A DNA stretch of 64,000 nucleotides, taken from positions 5,655,001 to 5,719,000 of the forward strand of contig NZ_CP059732.1 in the NCBI RefSeq assembly GCF_014117325.1. The letters run 5' to 3'. The translations under genes and the position numbers were made by a program. Source of the stretch: Spirosoma foliorum. GTDB lineage: Bacteria > Bacteroidota > Bacteroidia > Cytophagales > Spirosomataceae. The notes beneath the pieces are model-generated. The model saw only the letters and a list, made by a program, of their open reading frames with translations, had not been told where the DNA came from and made no database searches. Shown piece after piece: positions 7,265 through 15,990 of this stretch. Position 1 is the stretch's first letter, and each line of letters starts with the position of its first letter.

Positions 7265-9772
7265 ATGATCTCCTCTGAACTACCTCTACCTGCAAACCTG
7301 ATTGGACTGACAGCTCCAGAAGTTGATCAAGCCCGAGAACGATTTGGTTCTAACGCCTTGGCTGACAAGGAATACGACTGGCAATTGCTCATTCGGATTG
7401 GCACTGAACCCATGTTCATTTTACTGGCACTGGCCTGTAGTCTGTACTTTTTTTTAGGCGAATGGTACGAGGGCATTGCCCTGGGGCTGGCAATGGCATT
7501 AGTATCGGGGCTTTCGATTCTCGAATCCATACGAAGTGATCGCGCCCTGGAAGCGCTTCAACAACTAACAGCGCCTACGGTGCAAGTAATGCGTAATGGT
7601 AAGCTCGAAGCGTTACCGACTGAGCAGTTGGTTGTAGGCGATGTTATTCTATTGACAGAAGGGCAAACCGTTCCTGCTGATAGCCGTTTACTACAGGCAA
7701 ATGACTGCTCGGTTGACGAAAGCACGTTGACTGGAGAGTCGGTTCCAGTGTTTAAGGCTGAAATAGGAGATCAATTTTTTAAAGGAACAACCTTAACATC
7801 AGGGAGGGCCTTTCTGTTGGTTAATGCCGTTGGGGGCAGCACCGAAATTGGTAAGTTAGGCCATGTTCTTCAAACAATTACGCCCGAACAAACACCGCTT
7901 CAACAACAAATTCATCAGTTTGTAAATCGGATGGCGTTTATTGGACTAGGTGCATTTTTACTGGTCTGGACGATCAATTTTGCCCGATCTGGCGACTGGA
8001 TGAGCTCTTTACTGGTTGGCCTAACTATGGCAATGACTATCCTGCCGGAAGAGATTCCGGTGGCATTCAGCAGCTTTATGGCACTCGGGGCTTTCCGTCT
8101 GGCTCATTTGGGTGTTTTAACCAAGCAACCCCAAACCGTAGAAAGTTTAGGGTCTGCCTCGGTGATCTGCGTTGACAAAACCGGAACGATTACACAGGAA
8201 GGTATGATCCTGACCCAACTCTATGTGGGCTCCGAGCATCGTATTGTCTCTATTTCTTCTAGTTTATCGTCGGCAGCACTTGATGTAGTAACCTATGCCC
8301 GATGGGCAAGTGAGCCAGAGCCATTCGACCCAATGGAAAAAGCAATTCTGGTGGTTTATCACAAATATAAACTATCTGGTGAGCCCATGAAGCGGCCGAT
8401 TGTTCATGAATATCCTTTAGCAGGATCGCCCCCTATGATGACCCATGTTTATGAACAGCAATCGGGTCCAAGGTTAATTGCAGGCAAAGGCGCAGTCGAA
8501 CGAATCGTTACTAGTTGTTCACTGGATGCCCAGGAAGCAGACACTATCCTTCAGCAAGCCCGTCAATTATCTGCTCAGGGTTACCGGGTTGTTGGTGTCG
8601 CTGGCAGTGAATGGACAGGTTCTTCGTTCCCCAAAAATCAGGATGATTTCAACTGGCAGTTTAAAGGCTTGATAGCCTTTGAAAATCCGCCTAAATCCAA
8701 TGCCAAACGAGTTATCAGTCAGTTTAAGCAAGCAGGCATTGCCGTTAAACTAATTACCGGCGACTTCCCGGAAACGGCCATCTCTATTGCCAGGCAAGTT
8801 GGCTTACTGGTTGATAGGCGCATATTGACCGGGGCGGAAGTGATGGCCTTGTCCGACGTCATGCTCCAGCAACAAGTTGGCCTAACCAGTGTATTCGCCC
8901 GCATGTCGCCCGACGCCAAACTCCGAGTGATTCAGGCACTTAAGGCTACCGGGCAAGTCGTTGCTATGACGGGCGACGGCGTCAACGATGGGCCAGCCTT
9001 AAAAGCCGCTCATATCGGTGTGGCTATGGGTCAGCGAGGCACGGAGTTAGCCCGACAAGCGGCCTCACTTATCCTGACCAATGATAATCTGGCTAGCATG
9101 GTTAATGCCATTGCGCTCGGCCGTAGAATTTACCAGAATCTTAAAAAAGCAATTGCCTACATCATATCCATTCACATTCCAATCATTCTGACCGTCACGG
9201 TTCCATTGCTGGCCAACTGGCCGTTTACCAATCTGTTTAGTCCTATTCATGTTATTTTACTGGAGCTGATTATGGGGCCAACCTGCTCCATTGGCTTTGA
9301 GCAAGAACCTGCGGAGAAAGGATTGATGCATCAGCCACCACGGCCCATCAACAGCACTTTTTTTACCGGCAAGGAATTAAGCTTGAGTCTGATTCAGGGA
9401 TTGGTAATTGCCCTGTTCACACTTGGGGTTTATTATCAGAGCATGCAGCAGGGGCTACCGATTGACGTTGTTCGAACCAAGACGTTTGCAAGCTTAATTA
9501 TGAGTAATCTCTGGCTAACCCTGGTAAGTCGATCAAATCAAGAATCCCTTCTGAGTACGCTGAAAAAGCCAAACCCGTTTCTATGGAATATCATTGGCAT
9601 AACCCTAGTTCTGCTGACTGCCATTTTGTTTATTCCAGCGATTCGCTCGTTTATGCAGTTCTCATCATTAAATGCAGCTCAATTGGGCCAGTGTATGCTA
9701 TCTGGTTTCGCCAGTGTAATTTGGGTTGAAGGGTACAAGTGGAGGAAGCGTGAGGCAATTAATTCGTTTTAG
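7265..9772 (+). CDS. P-type cation-translocating ATPase (P2-like)
   Basis: 835 residues from ATG 7265; the frame is also open from TTG 7214. It has an N-terminal cation-ATPase domain, membrane pair 1-2, an actuator domain with TLTGESVPV, a phosphorylation motif CVDKTGT (Asp about 304), the hinge MTGDGVNDGPALKAAHIG, and a C-terminal membrane bundle. The order fits P2-type calcium-pump relatives. The M4 motif is LPEEIP, where SERCA-type pumps have PEGLP, so the ion cannot be assigned. The start at 7265 puts the palindrome at 7197 at promoter distance. Its 3' end overlaps the convergent thioredoxin-like gene by 14 bp. It belongs to the stress island by position and shared site. Confidence 0.9.
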   Translation: MISSELPLPANLIGLTAPEVDQARERFGSNALADKEYDWQLLIRIGTEPMFILLALACSLYFFLGEWYEGIALGLAMALVSGLSILESIRSDRALEALQQLTAPTVQVMRNGKLEALPTEQLVVGDVILLTEGQTVPADSRLLQANDCSVDESTLTGESVPVFKAEIGDQFFKGTTLTSGRAFLLVNAVGGSTEIGKLGHVLQTITPEQTPLQQQIHQFVNRMAFIGLGAFLLVWTINFARSGDWMSSLLVGLTMAMTILPEEIPVAFSSFMALGAFRLAHLGVLTKQPQTVESLGSASVICVDKTGTITQEGMILTQLYVGSEHRIVSISSSLSSAALDVVTYARWASEPEPFDPMEKAILVVYHKYKLSGEPMKRPIVHEYPLAGSPPMMTHVYEQQSGPRLIAGKGAVERIVTSCSLDAQEADTILQQARQLSAQGYRVVGVAGSEWTGSSFPKNQDDFNWQFKGLIAFENPPKSNAKRVISQFKQAGIAVKLITGDFPETAISIARQVGLLVDRRILTGAEVMALSDVMLQQQVGLTSVFARMSPDAKLRVIQALKATGQVVAMTGDGVNDGPALKAAHIGVAMGQRGTELARQAASLILTNDNLASMVNAIALGRRIYQNLKKAIAYIISIHIPIILTVTVPLLANWPFTNLFSPIHVILLELIMGPTCSIGFEQEPAEKGLMHQPPRPINSTFFTGKELSLSLIQGLVIALFTLGVYYQSMQQGLPIDVVRTKTFASLIMSNLWLTLVSRSNQESLLSTLKKPNPFLWNIIGITLVLLTAILFIPAIRSFMQFSSLNAAQLGQCMLSGFASVIWVEGYKWRKREAINSF

Positions 9773-10079
9773 CTAAGCAATCCTCCAGTAATTCCAGTAA
9801 GTTACCTGTTGGAAACCCTACTTGCCGCCAAAGCTCAATACCCTGCCAAACCAATACAAAACAGGGCAGTTGATTGACGGAAAAACTTTGCGCTACACCT
9901 GGATGCACGATTTCTTCAATCTTAAGCACCTGAATTCGGCCGGTAATCTTTGGTTGTAGCTGCTCCATCAAGTTGTTTACCATAAGGTGCTGGTGAGCAT
10001 CCACTGGCATAAAACAGAGTAATACAGGAAGCAGGACCTCTTGCTTACGCTCTTTTGAGTAATTGAGCTTCGTTACCAT
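9759..10079 (-). CDS. Thioredoxin-fold protein without a CxxC pair
   Basis: 106 residues. The layout fits a thioredoxin fold: a strand LLPVLLCFMPVD, a helix, VLKIEEI, then a cis-proline loop NQLPCFVLVWQGIELWRQVG. The usual WCGPC redox pair is missing and the corresponding place reads FMPVDA. The only other cysteines are single ones in the core strand, next to the cis-Pro and near the C-terminus. Redox activity of the standard type is therefore unlikely, and a binding or chaperone-like role is possible. A TGATTCCAGTCA site lies 74 bp upstream of its start. Confidence 0.65.
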   Translation of the reverse strand: MVTKLNYSKERKQEVLLPVLLCFMPVDAHQHLMVNNLMEQLQPKITGRIQVLKIEEIVHPGVAQSFSVNQLPCFVLVWQGIELWRQVGFPTGNLLELLEDCLAKTN

Positions 10080-10152
10080 TTTGATTCATTTTTTCCAAAA
10101 AGTGGACATTAGATTTGAAAATGAAGGTGGGCATACTTTGTAGAATTGAGTA

Positions 10153-10164
10153 TGATTCCAGTCA
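10153..10164. promoter_or_regulatory. FNR/CRP-like site TGATTCCAGTCA (one arm imperfect)
   Basis: TGA-N6-TCA inside TATGATTCCAGTCATA. It lies 74 bp before the thioredoxin-like gene (minus) and 180 bp before the histidine kinase (plus). It is weaker than the perfect sites but has the same spacing. Confidence 0.4.
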
Positions 10165-10344
10165 TAGGTTTGGCTAATCTTAGTCCTGTTCGATTAAACC
10201 CTGCATAGCGTTTTTTGCACCAAAACTTAGACAACCTTTTGACTGTCAATAGTTTTCTGTAGATTTTGCTAATTTTTCAATCAACATTATTTTTAGAACT
10301 CACCTGAAAAATCGATCATATTAGCGCATTTCAGAACCAATTCT

Positions 10345-11949
10345 ATGCATAGAGAACCGTATGCCAGCGGCTTGCTAAATGTTCTATTTGAACAGGGCGT
10401 CGACTTTTTGGGAGTATATGATTTTCAGAAGGATTGCTACGTTCGGATTAATCAGATTGGTGTAAAGATGCTTGGCTATCCGTCGGAACAATTGTTGATC
10501 GATCAGCCCCAGTTCTCTTTCCGAAAAAAACAGCTTACACCCGAACAGCGGGCCCAGGCTATTACCCAAATCCTTCAGCAGGGATATTATGAAGAGGAGA
10601 CCGAAATAGCGCGGTATACTGGCGAAACATTCTGGGGCCGACTCATTGTGGAGCCATTTGCCGATGGTCAGCTGGCCCTTATCCGAATTACCAACCTGGA
10701 TCGTTTACACCGTGCTGAACAAGAGTTAGATCATAGCGTTCGGCGGTATGAAGCCGTTTTTACGAACGCAACAATCGGCATTATTGTGTGCGATCAGCAG
10801 GGGAAAATCGTGTCGGCCAATCAGGTTGCTGGACAGTTATTCGGGTATGGCGTAAATCAATTAATAGAGTTGCCCATTGATCAGCTGGTTCCTCAAAGCA
10901 TCAGTCAATACCACCAGAAACTTCGCCAATCCTTTATTGACCATCCGCAGGCCCGGCCAATGGGCCATAACCGAGATCTGTATGCGCAGCGTAAGGATGG
11001 GTCGCTGTTTCCGGTCGAAGTGAGCCTGAGTTATTTCCGGCTCGATAATACAATGTACGCAGTGGCTTACATTATCGACATTACCCTCAAAAAGGGGGTA
11101 GAGAAACAGGTATTAGACCAAAAAGATCAGCTGGAACGATTGAACGCCGAACTCGAACAAAAAGTAATCAATCGTACGCATGCCTTAATGAATACACTGA
11201 GGCAATTAGAAACGTCAAAAGAAGAGTTAGCCCAGTCGCTCAAAGCCGAGCGTGAATTGGGTGAATTAAAATCCCGATTTGTGTCAATGGCATCCCACGA
11301 GTTTCGCACTCCATTGACAGCCATTCTGAACTCAACTACCCTGATTGAGAAATACCCAGACACAGATCAGCAGCCGAAACGCCAGAATCATTTGCACCGG
11401 ATTCGTATGTCGGTCAAACATTTGAATGAAATTCTAGAAGAATTTTTATCCGTTGGCAAGCTCGAAGAAGGAAAAGTTATCGCAAACCCAACTTTAGTCG
11501 ATCTTTCTCAACTGGTGGATGAGGTCATTGGCGATATGCAAAGTCTTCTGAAAGCCGGACAGATGATTGCAACGGATATCCACTGCCCATATCTCATTTG
11601 GCTCGACCCATCCTTACTTCGTAAGATAATCGTCAATCTTCTCTCTAACGCGATAAAATACTCGGGCGAAGAATCGATTATCCGGATTTTAGCTACTACT
11701 GATGAACAGCGGATCATGCTGATTATAAAAGATCAGGGCATTGGGATTTCCATTGATGATCAACAGCACCTGTTTGAGCAATTTTTCCGGGCCAAAAACG
11801 CAGCTAACATAGCGGGTACGGGCCTGGGGCTTCACATAGTGGCTAAATACGTTGAACTCATGCGAGGAACGATTACCCTGCAAAGCGAACTCAATAAAGG
11901 CACAACTGTAACGATCACCTTCCCCTATGAAAACCATCCTCTTGATTGA
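10345..11949 (+). CDS. PAS-PAS sensor histidine kinase
   Basis: 534 residues with no signal peptide or membrane segment, so a soluble sensor. PAS 1 covers about residues 10-125 and PAS 2 about 132-252 (AVFTNATIGIIVCDQQGKIV). A coiled segment follows, then HisKA with MASHEFRTPLTA (phospho-acceptor His about 318) and a HATPase_c domain with NLLSNAIKYSG, DQGIGI and GTGLGLHI. The gene overlaps the next by 23 bp, so kinase and REC-CRP regulator almost surely form a pair. The signal is unknown. PAS domains may bind haem or flavin, but no ligand residue can be assigned here. Confidence 0.93.
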   Translation: MHREPYASGLLNVLFEQGVDFLGVYDFQKDCYVRINQIGVKMLGYPSEQLLIDQPQFSFRKKQLTPEQRAQAITQILQQGYYEEETEIARYTGETFWGRLIVEPFADGQLALIRITNLDRLHRAEQELDHSVRRYEAVFTNATIGIIVCDQQGKIVSANQVAGQLFGYGVNQLIELPIDQLVPQSISQYHQKLRQSFIDHPQARPMGHNRDLYAQRKDGSLFPVEVSLSYFRLDNTMYAVAYIIDITLKKGVEKQVLDQKDQLERLNAELEQKVINRTHALMNTLRQLETSKEELAQSLKAERELGELKSRFVSMASHEFRTPLTAILNSTTLIEKYPDTDQQPKRQNHLHRIRMSVKHLNEILEEFLSVGKLEEGKVIANPTLVDLSQLVDEVIGDMQSLLKAGQMIATDIHCPYLIWLDPSLLRKIIVNLLSNAIKYSGEESIIRILATTDEQRIMLIIKDQGIGISIDDQQHLFEQFFRAKNAANIAGTGLGLHIVAKYVELMRGTITLQSELNKGTTVTITFPYENHPLD

Positions 11950-12976
11950 AGACAACGAAGCAATTCGCGAAACAACCGCCGAAATTCTGGAGCTAGCCAG
12001 TTATAAACTACTTACGGCCGAAAACGGAAAGGAGGGCGTTAAAAAGGCGCTGGAAACAAAACCTGACCTAGTCATTTGTGACATTATGATGCCGGTTTTG
12101 GACGGCTATGGGGTATTGCAGATCTTCACTAAAAACCCGCAATTGGCCGGGGTACCGTTTATATTTTTAACTGCCAAAACGGAACGGGTCGATTTCCGCA
12201 AAGGAATGGAACTCGGTGCTGACGATTATCTAACCAAACCGTTTGAGGAATCGGAATTACTCAGCGCCATTGAAAGCCGATTAAATCGATTCGCTACGTT
12301 GCGCCCTTCTTACGATCTGCAACAAAACGGGTTAAATCAGTTCCTTGACGACGCACAGGCCATTGGCGGTTTAAACAGTTTGTCGGCAGATCGGAAAGCT
12401 CATTCCGTACGCAAAAAACAATATGTGTATTCAGAGGGAGATGAACCGACTCGGCTGTATTTCCTTAAGTCCGGCAAGGTCAAGACGGTCCGGAATACAA
12501 CGGATGGGAAAGAACTCATCACGGGTATCTACAACACAGGGGAATTCTTTGGCTATTTTGCGCTCTTTGAAGACGGAGACTATACGGACTCTGCCATTAC
12601 CCTGGAGGATTCGGAATTGGTATACATTCCCAAAGAGGATTTCCTCCAACTCGTGTCGGTCAATCCGGAGGTGAGTCAGCAATTTATTAAGTTGTTGGCG
12701 GGCCGCGTTGGTGAACGTGAACATCAACTCCTCGGTATGGCCTATAATTCGCTCCGACGTCGAGTCGCCGATACGCTGCTTCGGTTGAACGAGCAACAGC
12801 CCGACACCATCATCCAACTTTCGCGCGATGATCTGGCCGCCCTGACGGGAACGGCTACCGAATCGCTCATACGCACGCTGAGTGAGTTTAAACAGGATGG
12901 TTTGATTGAGATATTTCCGCCAATGGGTGCGATTCGACTACTAAAACCAGAAAAACTACGCCGGGCTAACTGGTAA
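11927..12976 (+). CDS. Receiver-CRP/FNR fusion transcription regulator
   Basis: 349 residues. A receiver domain (about 1-125: IEDNE acidic pocket, Asp52 in VICDIMMP, Lys in LTKPF) is followed by a cyclic-nucleotide-binding-like beta barrel (about 150-255: YSEGDEPTRLYFLKSGKVK) and a C-terminal winged HTH (LSRDDLAALTGTATESLIRTL). The recognition helix keeps a Glu and an Arg spaced as in CRP/FNR, where they read the G:C pair of TGA half-sites. There is no N-terminal cysteine cluster, so an FNR-type iron-sulfur sensor is not indicated. Phosphorylation by the overlapping kinase is the likely input. It is the best candidate to bind the TGAT-N4-ATCA sites of this island. Confidence 0.9.
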   Translation: MKTILLIEDNEAIRETTAEILELASYKLLTAENGKEGVKKALETKPDLVICDIMMPVLDGYGVLQIFTKNPQLAGVPFIFLTAKTERVDFRKGMELGADDYLTKPFEESELLSAIESRLNRFATLRPSYDLQQNGLNQFLDDAQAIGGLNSLSADRKAHSVRKKQYVYSEGDEPTRLYFLKSGKVKTVRNTTDGKELITGIYNTGEFFGYFALFEDGDYTDSAITLEDSELVYIPKEDFLQLVSVNPEVSQQFIKLLAGRVGEREHQLLGMAYNSLRRRVADTLLRLNEQQPDTIIQLSRDDLAALTGTATESLIRTLSEFKQDGLIEIFPPMGAIRLLKPEKLRRANW

Positions 12977-13122
12977 TGAGCGGGAAACGATACCTTTCCC
13001 AAATTTGTGAAGAGTAGCCTGCCGAGGATCATCGTTCTGACTGACAATCAGCATTCCTTTCGGCTAAATATCGCCCTATTTTTAGCGTAGCGGTTTTGAT
13101 TAGCCAGCCCGCTCCTTAAGGT

Positions 13123-13578
13123 ATGCTAAGCGAACTTTCTCCGGATGTAGTCGAATCAATGCTGACCAATCAGTACTTTGGTCGCATTGGCTGTGCTGCC
13201 AATGACCGTGTTCTCATTGAACCCGTCGCGTATTATTACGACGGGCATTTTATTTATGGACTTACCCGACAGGGCACCAAAACGCAACTTCTGCACGAGA
13301 ATCCACATGTCGCCTTCGAGATTGACGAAGTTGTTACCCCCACCCTTTGGCGAAGTGTGGTTATAGAAGGGATTTTTGAAGAGCTAAAGGATGAAGACCG
13401 GGATGATGCCCTTTTTCTGCTTCGCCAGCGTAAAATTCCCGTCTTTGCCGACGAACGATTTGGCTATCCCGGCGTAGATTCTCCAACTGGTAATAAAGTT
13501 GTGTATCCCGTTGTCTATCGAATTCGAATTGGCCGCAAAACCGGACGTTGTTACGAGTACTCTCCCGATCAAAATTGA
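13123..13578 (+). CDS. Pyridoxamine-5'-phosphate-oxidase-like FMN-binding protein
   Basis: 151 residues of a split-barrel flavin-binding type: an N-terminal VESMLTNQYFGRIGCA, a central strand VLIEPVAYYYDGHFIYGL, GTKTQLLHENPHVAFEIDEV and a C-terminal VVYRIRIGRKTGR. Small proteins of this kind (NimA-like or general stress PNPOx-like) bind FMN or haem, and their substrates are often unknown. It is 146 bp downstream of the REC-CRP gene and co-directional with the next seven genes, so it may share stress control. It is not the vitamin B6 enzyme PdxH, which is longer. Confidence 0.75.
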   Translation: MLSELSPDVVESMLTNQYFGRIGCAANDRVLIEPVAYYYDGHFIYGLTRQGTKTQLLHENPHVAFEIDEVVTPTLWRSVVIEGIFEELKDEDRDDALFLLRQRKIPVFADERFGYPGVDSPTGNKVVYPVVYRIRIGRKTGRCYEYSPDQN

Positions 13579-13630
13579 TTGGGAGACGGTGAGTGGATTG
13601 TAAATTATGCTGACAAATCATAGGATGACC

Positions 13631-13642
13631 TGACCGATATCA
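13631..13642. promoter_or_regulatory. FNR/CRP-like site TGACCGATATCA
   Basis: TGA-N6-TCA with right arm ATCA, lying 59 bp before the D-lactate dehydrogenase ATG at 13702. One base off the TGAT-N4-ATCA form of the best sites. Confidence 0.4.
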
Positions 13643-13701
13643 TAGGGTTTTGCTCGCTGGAAACCCAGTTTTGTTGCGGTCAAATTTAGATTCGTCTAGT
13701 T

Positions 13702-14691
13702 ATGAAAATCGCTTTTTTCAGTGCGCTCCCTGTTGAAGAGCCCTGGTACGAGTTAGCTTCCAATCACTGTATCACGTACATCCCTCAGCCATTAACCCTG
13801 GAAACGGCAGCATTAGCCATTGGTCATCGGGCCGTTTGTGCCTCTGTTAAAGATGACCTCAGCCGACCAGTTCTGAAAATCCTGAAAAAGCTCCATGTAT
13901 CGGTTATTGGCATGCGCTGTGTCGGGCAGGATACTGTTGATTCGCAGGCAATGGCTGAATTTGGTATTACGCTTTTACGCTTGCCCGGCCATTCGCCGTA
14001 CGCAGTTGCTGAACAGGCCGTAGCCTTATTGCTTGGACTAATCCGCCACTTACCCGAAGCAAATTCCCGCGTTCGTACAGGTAATTTTTCTCTTGATGGC
14101 CTGATCGGTACTGATCTGCATGGTAAAACGGTGGGTGTTATTGGTACTGGCCGGATCGGGAGCGTTTTTGCACGAATTATGCTGGGTTTCGGCTGCAACG
14201 TACTGGCTTATGATATTCGGCCAGACCCCAGGCATATAGAAGCAGGCATTCAATACGGTATTTTATCTGACCTGTTGCCGCAAGTCGATATCCTGTCCCT
14301 GCATTGCCCCCTAACCCCTCTCACCGATCACCTCATTAACAGCCATACCTTGTCTGCGCTCAAACCGACTACGGTACTGATTAATACGGCTCGGGGTCGT
14401 CTGGTGGATACAATGGCTATACTGGATGCCCTTGACGCTGGCCAACTGGCCGGTTATGCCGCTGATGTGTATGAGTGGGAACGTGCCTATTTTCATTACG
14501 ACTACACGAACAAACCGATTACGGATGAGCTGTTAAACCGATTACGAAATCATCCGAACGTTCTGCTGACCGCACACCAGGCATTCCTGACTGAAGAAGC
14601 GCTCCGTCAGACGGCTCGAAACTTACTCAACCAATTTACTTTCTACGAAAGCCAGCAGACCATTCTATTTACCAAAGCGTCCCTGTACTAA
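13702..14691 (+). CDS. ldhA: D-lactate dehydrogenase (D-2-hydroxyacid dehydrogenase family)
   Basis: 329 residues, normal for the family. It would reduce pyruvate to D-lactate with NADH in the cytoplasm. Visible: a Rossmann nucleotide motif VGVIGTGRIG, an Asp two strands later (AYDIRPD) that favours NAD over NADP, the substrate Arg in NTARGRLVD, the catalytic Glu region with YEWE, and the catalytic His in LLTAHQAFL. The YEWERAYFHYDY segment resembles fermentative LdhA rather than glycerate dehydrogenases. An FNR/CRP-like site lies 59 bp upstream. As a fermentative enzyme it fits the island: it regenerates NAD when respiration is limited. Confidence 0.85.
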   Translation: MKIAFFSALPVEEPWYELASNHCITYIPQPLTLETAALAIGHRAVCASVKDDLSRPVLKILKKLHVSVIGMRCVGQDTVDSQAMAEFGITLLRLPGHSPYAVAEQAVALLLGLIRHLPEANSRVRTGNFSLDGLIGTDLHGKTVGVIGTGRIGSVFARIMLGFGCNVLAYDIRPDPRHIEAGIQYGILSDLLPQVDILSLHCPLTPLTDHLINSHTLSALKPTTVLINTARGRLVDTMAILDALDAGQLAGYAADVYEWERAYFHYDYTNKPITDELLNRLRNHPNVLLTAHQAFLTEEALRQTARNLLNQFTFYESQQTILFTKASLY

Positions 14692-14754
14692 TAGCCTGAC
14701 TGATTGGCAAAGTCATTAACTCTTCGTGCAATTCCCACTAAACCTGATTACGGC

Positions 14755-15876
14755 ATGCTACGCGCCCTGTTTATTTCGCTGTTACTCATTCACGGCTTGA
14801 TCCATATGCTGGGTTTTGTAAATCAGTGGGTTATTGCGCTTGGAACCCAGATGAGTGAAAAGACAATAATTCCATTGTCAACTGGTACGTCAAAACTTCT
14901 AGGCTTTTTCTGGTTACTAACGGGTTTGTGTTTGCTGTGGTCTACGGTCTTGGTCTGGTTTCAGAATAACTGGTGGATAACTGTTACACTGGTTTGCGTC
15001 GCCTTTTCACAAGTACTCATTATTCTCTACTGGCCAGACGCGAAGGCAGGAACCCTAATCAATGTATTCATTCTGTTCGGCATTGGGCTAACGAATGCCC
15101 ATAACCGATTCGAGCAATTTGCAGATCAGCAGGCCTGGCAACTGATGACTCCCGAAAGTTCAGATCGATCGGTCATTACCAAACCAATGCTTACCGGCCT
15201 ACCCACACCCGTTCGGGAATGGTTGATAGCAAGCGGAGTCGTTGGTGAAGAGCGAATTCATCTGGTACGACTCCGTCAGCAGGGATTCATGCGCACAAGC
15301 CCCGATGGCCAATGGATGCCTACCAAAGCAGAACAGTACATTAATGTAGATAAGCCGGGATTTGTCTGGAAAGCAGATGTAAAACTGCTACCCTTTTTGC
15401 CATTGGCAGGTCTGGATCAATACATCAATGGTAAAGGTAACATGCGGATAAATGCCTTGTCTTTTCTTCCCCTGGTCAATGCGGCCAATTCAAAATTTGA
15501 CCAGGGAGAGCTGCTCCGTTATTTGAGTGAGATGTGCTGGTATCCATCGGCCGCCCTTAGCCCGTTCATCACCTGGGAATGCTTCGACGCTACGAGTGCA
15601 GTAGCTACAATTACGTATAAAGGCGTCACGGCGTCAGCCCTTTTTTCTTTCGATGACCAGTATCGACTGATCAGTGTGACTGCCAAACGGTATAAAGAGG
15701 CTGATGCTGCGAGCAGATTAGAGAGCTGGTATATTCCAGTTCGAGGCTGGAAAATTATGAATGGCATACGCATTCCCGTTAAGGGAGATGTTATGTGGAA
15801 ATTAGATGCTGGTGATTTCACGTATTACCAATGGGAGATTACCGATATAGATTACAACAAACAAATGCTCTATTGA
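14755..15876 (+). CDS. Membrane protein of the DUF6544 type
   Basis: 373 residues from ATG 14755; an upstream TTG at 14704 is in frame but less likely. About four N-terminal membrane helices (MLRALFISLLLIHGLIHMLG and others up to about residue 125) precede a soluble domain of about 240 residues with YINVDKPGFVWKADVKLLPF and a C-terminal WYIPVRGWKIMNGIRIPVKG. Such soluble domains occur in proteins named DUF6544/DUF6920, of unknown function. It lies 63 bp after ldhA and 114 bp before a usp gene on the same strand. Confidence 0.7.
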   Translation: MLRALFISLLLIHGLIHMLGFVNQWVIALGTQMSEKTIIPLSTGTSKLLGFFWLLTGLCLLWSTVLVWFQNNWWITVTLVCVAFSQVLIILYWPDAKAGTLINVFILFGIGLTNAHNRFEQFADQQAWQLMTPESSDRSVITKPMLTGLPTPVREWLIASGVVGEERIHLVRLRQQGFMRTSPDGQWMPTKAEQYINVDKPGFVWKADVKLLPFLPLAGLDQYINGKGNMRINALSFLPLVNAANSKFDQGELLRYLSEMCWYPSAALSPFITWECFDATSAVATITYKGVTASALFSFDDQYRLISVTAKRYKEADAASRLESWYIPVRGWKIMNGIRIPVKGDVMWKLDAGDFTYYQWEITDIDYNKQMLY

Positions 15877-15990
15877 GTACATACGCCTGGTATTCAGCTA
15901 TGTGCGAAATCAGGGAAGTGGCTAATCACGGTCATGGGACTTAAGGCGCAAACCAGGTTAGTTTGTACTCAACCTATTCAGCTGACCTCC

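Noticed and set aside
13045..13065. An FNR-like site before the FMN-binding protein gene (TGACTGACAATCA)
   Set aside because: The spacing between TGA and TCA is seven, not six as in the other sites, so I did not count it.
13123..13578. Calling the gene pdxH
   Set aside because: It is much shorter than PdxH and lacks its typical C-terminal motif; only the split-barrel fold is supported.
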